From NCBI GenBank assembly GCA_964620215.1, contig CAZUJE010000001.1, positions 1 to 64,000 of the forward strand: a DNA stretch of 64,000 nt, in the 5' to 3' direction. Positions 53,275 to 61,146 of this stretch are shown in pieces. The translations under genes were made by a program, and so were the position numbers. How positions within the stretch are numbered: position 1 is the stretch's first letter; the number at the start of each line of letters is the position of its first letter. The stretch is from JAUSIF01 sp964620215 (lineage in GTDB: Bacteria > Pseudomonadota > Alphaproteobacteria > Rhizobiales > Xanthobacteraceae). The notes under the pieces are model-generated. The model was not told where the DNA came from and did not search any database. It was given only the letters and a program-made list of their open reading frames with translations.

Positions 53275-54896
53275 CAGCGCACCTGCTCGATCAGCTCAGC
53301 GCCTTGCGTCACGATGCGTTGCCGGTCTTTAAGCCCCGACAGGACTAAGACGCGCTCCGCATCCAATGGAGCAATGCGGACTTCCCGTGGTTCAAAAAGT
53401 TCGGCTTCTGTGTGTTCGTAGACAATGTGCTGACCATTACTTGCTCGAACCACCGCAGCACGAGGAACCGCGATCCCGCGATACTTATCCGTGCCGGTGG
53501 AATAGACGGTGACAAATTGGCCTGCCCACAGTGCATCTGTTGTATCGGTAACCGCGAAATGAACGGGGATCGCCTGATTGCGTCCGGCAAGACCTGCGCC
53601 GCGAAAGGATAGTTTGAGCGATCGGCCGTTCGATAGCCGTGCCGAGCTATCCGATGCCGATTGGATCGGCTCGAACGTCAGTGCTTCGACCCACAAACGG
53701 GACGTGTCGATGATTTCGAAAATGATCGAATTTGGCTGTGCGAGTTGACCCGCAACGGTGTTTGCCGCCGCGATCACACCGGATACGGGCGCCACAAGAA
53801 CTTCAGGCTCGCGGCGAGACTGCTCAAGCGCTGTCCGGCGTTCTAGAAGGCCGGTTAATTCAAGTTTTGCGTCTTCAAGCTGCGTCTTCGAGATCGCGCC
53901 ACTTTTGCTCAGTTGTTCAAACCGCGTGACGCGCCGCTCCACAATGGAGATTTGCTGAAGCAATTCTCCTTCCTTCTGCCGGATGTCCGACAGGTCTATG
54001 GCTTGAATCGGTGGCGTGACAAAAGCGAGGACATCCCCTTTCTCGACTTTTGATCCAAGCGACGGGAATCCTTTGGGAGGTGCCGACAACCTTCCTGCCA
54101 ATGCCGATTGCACGTATCCGCTTGCATTAGGGTCGGAGATAATACGGCCGGGCAATTCGACTGATTTTAAATACTCACCTTCTTTCACCAACGATGTGCG
54201 AATGGCGAGCAAACGCTGCGAGGGCTTTGGGACGAATGCAGAGCCGTTAGCCAACCGTTGTGGAACGTCACGAGCGATGCGGGGGCCTTGCTGCTTTTCG
54301 TGATCTTCCCCCTCGTGTGCGTTGGCCGCAGTGCAAGCGATCACAAGCAGAAAAACTGCAAATCCCGTCAATCGACTGCGTATGCGCGGCCATCTCTTAA
54401 GCGCGAACAAAGCAACCGCCGCAATCAAGATTGCGAGCAAAGTCGGGGCTAGCCAAGACCTGCCCTTTGCTGACGAGGGGCTACGTGTTTCCGCCGGAAC
54501 GTCGATGGACAACGGGAGCACATCGACCGTCTCTTTATCGGTCACGGTAAAGATCAAATCGTAGCGCTTCTCAGGCAGCGCCCATTTCGCAGTGAGTCGA
54601 TACGTTCCGTCAGGATTTTGCTCAGCGCGGGCCGGACCGTTGAGAGTTTCCGCTTCGACCACCGCGCTTGTGATCGGCTCATTCGTAGAGAACCGGTCAA
54701 GGTAGATGTGCAGCTCACCACTCCGCAAAATTGCCACGAGCTGAAATTCGTCCGAAACAGCAACGCCTCTAGGCAAGCCGGTTCCTATAACAAGGGTTTG
54801 CTTCTCGTGATCGTGACCTTCATGAGTGTCACCGGACGTGCTTAAGCCAACGGCGGCGATGAGTCCGACAAGCAGACAAGCGAAAATTTTTGACAC
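53274..54896 (-). CDS. CzcB-like periplasmic adaptor with duplicated metal-binding N-terminus
   Basis: A membrane-fusion protein that would link the RND pump to an outer-membrane channel. It has 540 residues. Signal-like segment about 1-20, then HEGHDHEK at 25-32; a beta-rich domain to about 135; a hydrophobic stretch 148-166; a second signal-like stretch 177-193 followed by HEGEDHEKQ; then the adaptor domain (hairpin about 300-360, barrel and membrane-proximal domains). It reads like a secreted His-rich protein fused to a complete CzcB. It lies next to the pump, overlapping by one base. Confidence 0.82.
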   Translation of the reverse strand: MSKIFACLLVGLIAAVGLSTSGDTHEGHDHEKQTLVIGTGLPRGVAVSDEFQLVAILRSGELHIYLDRFSTNEPITSAVVEAETLNGPARAEQNPDGTYRLTAKWALPEKRYDLIFTVTDKETVDVLPLSIDVPAETRSPSSAKGRSWLAPTLLAILIAAVALFALKRWPRIRSRLTGFAVFLLVIACTAANAHEGEDHEKQQGPRIARDVPQRLANGSAFVPKPSQRLLAIRTSLVKEGEYLKSVELPGRIISDPNASGYVQSALAGRLSAPPKGFPSLGSKVEKGDVLAFVTPPIQAIDLSDIRQKEGELLQQISIVERRVTRFEQLSKSGAISKTQLEDAKLELTGLLERRTALEQSRREPEVLVAPVSGVIAAANTVAGQLAQPNSIIFEIIDTSRLWVEALTFEPIQSASDSSARLSNGRSLKLSFRGAGLAGRNQAIPVHFAVTDTTDALWAGQFVTVYSTGTDKYRGIAVPRAAVVRASNGQHIVYEHTEAELFEPREVRIAPLDAERVLVLSGLKDRQRIVTQGAELIEQVR

Positions 54897-54958
54897 GATA
54901 GAATCCTTCGCAAATGATCTATTTCAGCCGCAGGAATGCGAGCCAAGAGAAATTCAGA

Positions 54959-55369
54959 TCAGGCGAAGGGTTTTGGAGGTTGTTCGGTAGAACTCGGCTC
55001 AGAGTGGCGAGCCGGATCAGACGAGGTAGATAAAGTAATTTTGCTCGGAAGACGCTCGATCACGGAGTCATGCGTGATCATTGCCGACGTGCAATGACAA
55101 TGACCATCGCAAATGGAACAATTGCAGCTGCCATTGCAAGGCGGTTGTTCAGCGAGCGCGCTCACGAAGGAAGAAGTTTTTTCCGGATTCGCCGGGGGCT
55201 TCGCTATGCGCGTTTCGGCGGCTACATTGTTCTTGGCGATCTCTATCGTTGCTTGCACGACTTCGATCGAGGTCTTGTGTCCCTTGTGTGCGACGGCTTG
55301 CGTCGGCAGCCCTGCTGCGACCGCTAGAAGTGTTGTTAGCGCTAGCGCACGGAGGAAACGGATACCCAT
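54959..55369 (-). CDS. secreted Cys-cluster protein of the metal cluster
   Basis: A 136-residue protein with a signal peptide (about 1-27, ending AVAHKGHK) and a compact cysteine cluster at 78-93: C-x3-C-x-C-x2-C-x3-C-x-C (CNGSCNCSICDGHCHC). The rest is polar and low in structure (Ser/Thr/Pro-rich tail). Six cysteines plus His in 16 residues strongly suggest metal binding in the periplasm. It is the first gene of the cluster, 62 bases before the adaptor. I know no named family for it. Confidence 0.65.
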   Translation of the reverse strand: MGIRFLRALALTTLLAVAAGLPTQAVAHKGHKTSIEVVQATIEIAKNNVAAETRIAKPPANPEKTSSFVSALAEQPPCNGSCNCSICDGHCHCTSAMITHDSVIERLPSKITLSTSSDPARHSEPSSTEQPPKPFA

Positions 55370-55490
55370 GTAAGCGGAATAGCCGAAAAACGATGCTCTT
55401 GGAAGTGCAAGAAACTAGGCGATTTGTTGATGGTTAGTGGCGGGAAAGAGTCAAAAGCAACGGTAGAATTGCGGGTGGCGCGGACCGTGT

Positions 55491-55509
55491 GCGTTGATAC
55501 TTCTTCTAG
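55491..55509 (+). repeat. 19-bp direct repeat, right copy
   Basis: This copy of gcgttgatacttcttctag matches the left copy at 49686-49704 in all 19 bases. It lies about 120 bases upstream of the first gene of the metal cluster. Confidence 0.8.
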
Positions 55510-55686
55510 GAAAACCCCGGCCTCTGAAATCCTCGCCCGCACAATCTTTGACCCCGATCTGAAGTATTTCCGAGTCTGCGAAAGGGGGTCGCAGTCACTG
55601 ACTTGCGGTACAGACAACGGTATCTGTTTGTCGATCCCATATCTAACAGACTGAAAATCTGAACATATTTTGAAAATTTTGCTTGC

Positions 55687-55698
55687 CCCCCTCCGCCA
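55687..55698 (+). repeat. right attachment-site-like copy of the tRNA-Ser 3' end
   Basis: CCCCCTCCGCCA repeats the final 12 bases of tRNA-Ser, preceded here by one extra C. It marks the inferred right edge of the island. No other tRNA sequence lies around it. Confidence 0.5.
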
Positions 55699-55917
55699 GT
55701 AGTACCCCGCGAATATTCTTTTTCCTGCCTTGATCCTTAAACGCCGAACCTGCCGACGGTATTTTCCGCGCGCGTAAATTTCCTTCGCAACGCAAGAAAG
55801 CCGCGGCTTTGGCTGCTTTCGCATGAAACGGAATTATTTTGGAAGCTGGGTTCCCCCAACACAGTCCGAACAAGATTCCATTATGATCATTCCACGCCGC
55901 AACGGTGGGAGAACTAT

Positions 55918-58900
55918 ATGCGCGCTTGGCTTTCGGCCTTTTTCGCTTTGTTTTTCTTTTTCTGCCTTTTCCTTATTCCCCTCCCGACATACGCAGCCGA
56001 AAAGCCTTACTGGCGAAGCGACCTGAACGAAGGCGCGCGCCGCGTCGAGGTCAGCGCCAAACGTGAAGCCGCAACGCAGGCAAAGCCAGTTGCCGATCTG
56101 CGAAAAGAGGTCGAGGCGGCGGCCAGCGCGAAAGATCCGGTGCTCACTTCGAGAAAATTGCTGGCGCTTGCAGGCCAAACTCCAAATGACCCCGCGGTCT
56201 GGCTGCGGCTTGCACGCACGCTGCTTGTCATTCAGACGCCGAACGCCACCCAGCGCAACGAACTGCGCGACAATGCAATCGCAACCGCCTACATCGCTTA
56301 TCGCCGGGCCTCGACGAAAAACGACGAAGCCGAGGCGCTCAGCATCGTCGGCCGCGTCTATGCCGACCGGCAGCTCTGGCGTGCTTCGCTCGACACATTG
56401 AAAGCAAGCCTTGAGTTGCGCGAGGTCGCCGAGCTTCGCACGCTCTACGACAAAATCCGCGAGGAAAATGGATTCCGCCTGCTCGATTACACCGTCGATT
56501 CCGACGCGAGCGCGCCGCGCGTCTGCATTCAGTTCTCTGAACAGCTCGCGAAGCGTACGGACTTTTCTCCGTTCATCTCGATCAATGGAATCGCAAAACC
56601 CGCGGTCACCGGTGCCGAGCGCCAGCTTTGCGCCGACGGCCTGAAACACGGCGAGCGCTACGAGGTTACAGTTCGCAGCGGCGTGCCTTCGGCAACCGGC
56701 GAAACGCTGCGCCGCCCCGCCGATCTCGTCGTGTATGTCCGCGACCGCAAGCCGAATGCACGCTTCACCGGCCGCGCCTATGTTCTGCCGCGCACCGGCC
56801 AGCGCGGAATTCCGGTTCTGACCGTGAACGCAAGCCGGGTCGGCATCGAAGTATTCCGCATCGGCGATCGCGCGCTCGTCCCCTTTGCGCTCGACGGAAA
56901 TTTCCGTCAGCAGCTTGAAGGTTATGAAGCGAACCGCATTGCCCAGAGCCGCGGCCAGCGCATCTATAAGGGCGAACTCGAAATCACTTCGGAATTGAAC
57001 AAGGACACCACAACCGCATTCCCTGTCGATGAGGCGCTCGGCAATCTTGCGCCCGGTGTCTATGCGATGACCGCCGGCCTGCCCGGCGCGAAGAAAAGCA
57101 GCGACGATGACGAGGGCGATTACACCACCAAGGCGACGCAGTGGTTCATCGTTTCCGACCTCGGCATGACATCTGTTTCAAGCGGCGACGGTCTTGATGT
57201 GATCGTTCGCTCGTTGGGAACTGCGCAGCCGGTGGCCGACGCCGAAGTGCGTCTTGTCGCAAAAAACAATGAAGTGCTGGCGACGCGCAAAACCGACGCG
57301 CAAGGTTCTGCTCGCTTTGAAAGCGGCCTCGTAAAAGGTGCTGGCGGCGCCACGCCTGCTGTCGTGATCGCGGAGAAAAAACCTGGCGATTACGCTTTTC
57401 TCTCGTTGAACGAATCTCCTTTCGATTTTTCAGATCGCGGTGTCGCCGGACGCTCCACCCCGGGAGCGCTTGACGCGATGCTCTTCACCGAGCGCGGCGT
57501 CTATCGCACCGGTGAAACCGTGCGTCTCACGGCGCTGCTGCGCGATCCGCAGGCGCGGGCGGTTTCGAATGTGCCGCTTACGTTGATCGTTACGAAGCCG
57601 AATGGCGTCGAAGATCGCCGTCAGACGATCAAGGAGGATCAGGTCGGCGGGCGCAGCCTTGATCTGCCGCTGCTGGCTGGTGCAATGACCGGCACCTGGC
57701 GTATCCGCGCCCATACCGATCCGAAAAGCCCTGCGGTCGGCGAGACGGCGTTCCTTGTCGAGGATTATGTGCCGGACCGCATCGAGTTCGCGCTGAAATC
57801 CGCCGCGGTTGAAATCGCGCGCGGCAAACCGGTGAACATCGATCTCGACGGACGTTATCTGTTCGGCACGCCAACCGTGAATTTTGAACCGGAAGGCGAA
57901 ATCGAAATCCGCACCACGCAATTCCGTCCCGGCCTTCAGGGTTATCGCTTCGGCCTAGTGGATGATGAGTTCACCACGGTCCGCCGTCCGCTGAATGAAC
58001 TTCCGCGTACCGACGCAAAGGGTCATTCGACGCTGGCCGTGGAATTGCCGGTGGTGGCGAATTCCTCGCGCCCGATGGAAGCGCAGATTCTCGTCCGTAT
58101 GGCCGAGCCGGGCGGCCGAGCGATGGAGCGGAAGCTCGTGCTTCCGGTTGTCGCGTCGGCACCGATGATTGGCGTCCGCCCGCAATTCCGTGATCGCGCA
58201 GGCGAAGGCGAAAACGCGGGCTTCGAAGTCGTGGTCGCCGACACCGACGGCAAACTGATCGCGCGCAACGGACTGAAATGGGAACTCTTCAAGATCGAGT
58301 CCCGCTACCAATGGTATCGCTCCGGCGGATCGTGGGATTACGAGCCGGTGCGCTCCACGCGCAAAATCGCGGACGGACGTCTGGACGCGGTTGCGAGCGG
58401 GCCGGTGAAAATTTCTTCGCCGGTGACATACGGCCGTTACCGGCTTGAACTCTCCATGGCCGAAGGTGGCCCCAGCACCAGCTTCAACTTCGACGCGGGC
58501 TGGGCAGGTGAAGCCACGGCCGACACGCCGGATCGGCTGGAACTCTCACTCGACAAAACCGAATATGCGCCGGGCGATACGCTCACCGTAAATCTGTCGC
58601 CGCGCTCAAACGGAAGCGCCACCGTGATGGTGGTCGGCGATAAAGTGCTCGCGAAAAATTACGTGCAGTCCGCCGGTGCTAATTCACGCACGACGTTCAA
58701 GGTCGGCGACGACTGGGGACCGGGCGCTTATGTCGTGGCTTTCCATCACCGTCCGATGGATGTCGCGGCGTCACGTATGCCGGGCCGTTCGGTCGGCGTT
58801 GCATGGTTTGGTGTTTCGCGCGTCCAGCGCACCTTGCAGGTGAAACTTGATGCGCCTGCGCAAATCCGTCCGCGCACCACGTTGAATGTGCCGGTTACGA

Positions 58901-61146
58901 TCTCCGGACTTGCGTCCGGTGAATCCGCGCGCGTCACACTTGCGGCGGTCGATGTCGGCATTCTGAATCTGACGAACTATCGCCCGCCGGCGCCCGCCGA
59001 TCACTATCTCGGTCAGCGCCGTCTCTCCGGTGAGGTGCGTGATCTTTATGGCGCATTGATCGACGGCATGCAGGGCGTGCGCGGACGCATCCGTTCCGGT
59101 GGTGACGAGGGCGGCATGCAGCTTGGCTCCAATCCGCCGGCGCAGGCACCCCTCGCGCTCTATTCCGGCATTGTGACCGTGGATGCGCAGGGCAAGGCGA
59201 ATATCTCGTTCGAAGTTCCTGCATTCGACGGCAGCGCTCGCCTGATGGCGACCGCATGGACCGCGACCAAACTGGGTCAGGGCAATGCCGACGTGATTAT
59301 CCGCGATCCTGTTGTCATGACTTCAACGCTGCCGCGTTTTCTCGGTGTCGGCGACCGCTCCACGCTGCGCGTGGACGTGAACAATGTGGAAGGGCAGGCC
59401 GGCGAATATTCCGTGGATGTCGTTTCCAGTGGCGTCGCAGAGCTCGAAGGCGGCACGCGCAAGGTGACGCTTGCTCCGAAAGGAAGCACTGGCCTTACGC
59501 TTCCGCTCACCGGCAAAGGCGCCGGTCTTGGTAACATCAAAGTACGTATCGCGGGTCCGGGCGATCTTGCGGTCGAGCGGGAATATGCGCTCGGCGTCCG
59601 CCCCGCCTACCCGCCGATCGAACGGCGCACGGTACGCACCCTCGCGCGCAATGAGAGCATTACGGTCGGCTCCGAGGTTTTTGCCGACGTAATCGAAGGT
59701 TCCGGGGCGGTGTCGCTGTCGGTGACGCCCGCCGGCGCCATCGACGTGCCTTCGCTTCTGTTGTCGCTCGATCGCTATCCGTTCGGTTGTTCCGAGCAAG
59801 TGGTGAGCCGCGCACTGCCGTTGCTCTATCTCAACGAACTCGCCGCCGAGAGCAATCTTGCGCTCGACAAGAGCGTGGATGCGCGCATCAAGGAATCGAT
59901 CGAGCGCGTTCTCTCGCGTCAATCCGCCGACGGCAGCATCGGCCTCTGGTCCGCGAATTCCGAAGGCGGAACGGATGTCTGGCTGCATGCTTACGTGACG
60001 GACTTCCTCACGCGCGCAAAGGAAAAAGGCTTCCATGTGCCGGACGGCGCCTTCAGGCAGGCGCTCGAGCGGCTGCGCAACTCGGTGAACATCTCGCGCG
60101 ATCTTTCGGAAGGCGGGGAGGGCGTTGCCTACGCGCTCTATGTACTGGCCCGTAACTCCGTCGCGCCGGTCGGCGACATTCGTTATCTCGCCGATGTGAA
60201 GCTCGACAATATCGAAACGCCGCTGGCCAAAGGCCAGATCGGTGCGGCACTCGCGCTGCTTGGCGACAAGGGACGTGCGGAGAAAGTTTTTGGAGCTGCA
60301 TTTGAATCGCTTCCGAAACAGGCCGTGGCGCCGGAAGGCGGACGCACCGACTATGGCTCCGACCTTCGCGATGGAGCGGGGCTTGCAACACTTGCGAGCG
60401 AAGCCGGTGTGGAGCGCATTGCGCGTGCTTCCTTCCAGCGGATCGAAGCAATGCGCAAAATCACTCCGCGCGCCAGCACCCAGGAGAATGTGTGGATGGT
60501 GCTTGCCGCCCGCGCGCTCGCCAAGGAAAGCGCAAGCGTGAAACTGGAAATCGACGGCACGGAGCAGAGCGGACCTTACTTCAAGACATTCCGCCGCGCG
60601 GAAATGGCCGGAAAAACCGTGCGCATCGTCAACAAGGGCGAGCGCCCGGTGCAGATGGTGGTTGGCATCCAGGGCTCTCCGGCTTCTCCAGAACCCGCGG
60701 AGGAAAAGGGCTTCAAGATCACGCGCTCCTATTTCACTCTGGACGGCAAGCCGGTTGATATCTCCAAGGTCAGCCAGAACCAGCGGATCGCGGTCGTCTT
60801 GAAGGTGACCGAGAGCGAGAACCTCAGCGCGCGCCTGATCCTCGCCGATTATCTCCCGGCGGGTCTGGAAATCGACAACCCGCGCCTGGTCGATAGCGCA
60901 TCAGGCGCTCTCGCCTGGGTCGGGGAGCAGACCGAGACGGAATACACCGAATTCCGCGACGAAAGATTTGTGGCGGCGTTCAATCGCAACACCGGCGAGA
61001 AACCGATGACGGTCGCCTATATCGTCCGCGCGGTCTCTCCGGGACGTTATGTGCATCCGCCGGCAATCGTGGAAGACATGTACCGGCCGGACCGGTTTGC
61101 AAGAACCGCTGCGGGAACGCTTGAAGTAGTGCCGGCGGGACGCTGA
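55918..61146 (+). CDS. bacterial alpha-2-macroglobulin, thioester type
   Basis: A periplasmic protease trap: on cleavage of its bait region the thioester captures the protease. It has 1742 residues with a signal peptide (about 1-26, ending TYA) that lacks a lipobox, then repeated macroglobulin domains and a large C-terminal alpha-alpha toroid domain. The thioester motif GCSEQ has Cys1291 and Gln1294. Bacterial homologues (YfhM) are usually lipoproteins; this one looks soluble. GGGAG precedes the ATG. Its TGA overlaps the pbpC ATG, the standard partnership. Confidence 0.93.
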   Translation: MRAWLSAFFALFFFFCLFLIPLPTYAAEKPYWRSDLNEGARRVEVSAKREAATQAKPVADLRKEVEAAASAKDPVLTSRKLLALAGQTPNDPAVWLRLARTLLVIQTPNATQRNELRDNAIATAYIAYRRASTKNDEAEALSIVGRVYADRQLWRASLDTLKASLELREVAELRTLYDKIREENGFRLLDYTVDSDASAPRVCIQFSEQLAKRTDFSPFISINGIAKPAVTGAERQLCADGLKHGERYEVTVRSGVPSATGETLRRPADLVVYVRDRKPNARFTGRAYVLPRTGQRGIPVLTVNASRVGIEVFRIGDRALVPFALDGNFRQQLEGYEANRIAQSRGQRIYKGELEITSELNKDTTTAFPVDEALGNLAPGVYAMTAGLPGAKKSSDDDEGDYTTKATQWFIVSDLGMTSVSSGDGLDVIVRSLGTAQPVADAEVRLVAKNNEVLATRKTDAQGSARFESGLVKGAGGATPAVVIAEKKPGDYAFLSLNESPFDFSDRGVAGRSTPGALDAMLFTERGVYRTGETVRLTALLRDPQARAVSNVPLTLIVTKPNGVEDRRQTIKEDQVGGRSLDLPLLAGAMTGTWRIRAHTDPKSPAVGETAFLVEDYVPDRIEFALKSAAVEIARGKPVNIDLDGRYLFGTPTVNFEPEGEIEIRTTQFRPGLQGYRFGLVDDEFTTVRRPLNELPRTDAKGHSTLAVELPVVANSSRPMEAQILVRMAEPGGRAMERKLVLPVVASAPMIGVRPQFRDRAGEGENAGFEVVVADTDGKLIARNGLKWELFKIESRYQWYRSGGSWDYEPVRSTRKIADGRLDAVASGPVKISSPVTYGRYRLELSMAEGGPSTSFNFDAGWAGEATADTPDRLELSLDKTEYAPGDTLTVNLSPRSNGSATVMVVGDKVLAKNYVQSAGANSRTTFKVGDDWGPGAYVVAFHHRPMDVAASRMPGRSVGVAWFGVSRVQRTLQVKLDAPAQIRPRTTLNVPVTISGLASGESARVTLAAVDVGILNLTNYRPPAPADHYLGQRRLSGEVRDLYGALIDGMQGVRGRIRSGGDEGGMQLGSNPPAQAPLALYSGIVTVDAQGKANISFEVPAFDGSARLMATAWTATKLGQGNADVIIRDPVVMTSTLPRFLGVGDRSTLRVDVNNVEGQAGEYSVDVVSSGVAELEGGTRKVTLAPKGSTGLTLPLTGKGAGLGNIKVRIAGPGDLAVEREYALGVRPAYPPIERRTVRTLARNESITVGSEVFADVIEGSGAVSLSVTPAGAIDVPSLLLSLDRYPFGCSEQVVSRALPLLYLNELAAESNLALDKSVDARIKESIERVLSRQSADGSIGLWSANSEGGTDVWLHAYVTDFLTRAKEKGFHVPDGAFRQALERLRNSVNISRDLSEGGEGVAYALYVLARNSVAPVGDIRYLADVKLDNIETPLAKGQIGAALALLGDKGRAEKVFGAAFESLPKQAVAPEGGRTDYGSDLRDGAGLATLASEAGVERIARASFQRIEAMRKITPRASTQENVWMVLAARALAKESASVKLEIDGTEQSGPYFKTFRRAEMAGKTVRIVNKGERPVQMVVGIQGSPASPEPAEEKGFKITRSYFTLDGKPVDISKVSQNQRIAVVLKVTESENLSARLILADYLPAGLEIDNPRLVDSASGALAWVGEQTETEYTEFRDERFVAAFNRNTGEKPMTVAYIVRAVSPGRYVHPPAIVEDMYRPDRFARTAAGTLEVVPAGR

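Larger units (their letters stand above)
49335..55698. mobile_element. putative tRNA-Ser-anchored metal-resistance island without integrase
   Basis: This 6.4-kb block lies between tRNA-Ser and a copy of its last 12 bases. It carries a heavy-metal RND cluster of four minus-strand genes, bordered by two gene-poor stretches. Two hand-counted 60-base lines inside czcA gave 53% and 48% GC, against 70% for one line in the A2M gene. A 19-bp direct repeat lies near both inner edges. No integrase, transposase or relaxase gene is visible, so mobility is inferred only from the repeats and composition. Confidence 0.5.
55370..55917. other. gene-poor stretch between the island and the A2M gene
   Basis: No convincing gene is seen in 548 bases. 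It holds the right 19-bp repeat (55491-55509), the right 12-base tRNA-end copy (55687-55698), a palindrome AAAGCCGCGGCTTT at 55797-55810, and a CAGACTGAAAATCTG sequence near 55650 that resembles an anticodon arm but lacks the rest of a tRNA. The last bases give GGGAG, the ribosome site of the A2M gene. Confidence 0.5.

Noticed and set aside
55640..55698. CAGACTGAAAATCTG with a downstream CCTCCGCCA, like a tRNA-Phe anticodon arm
   Set aside because: No acceptor, D-arm or T-arm pairs with it; only the 12-base tRNA-Ser tail matches, so it is treated as an attachment-site copy.
55834..56649. Minus-strand frame of about 271 codons
   Set aside because: It overlaps the 5' part of the A2M gene, including its signal peptide, and has no family-like sequence.
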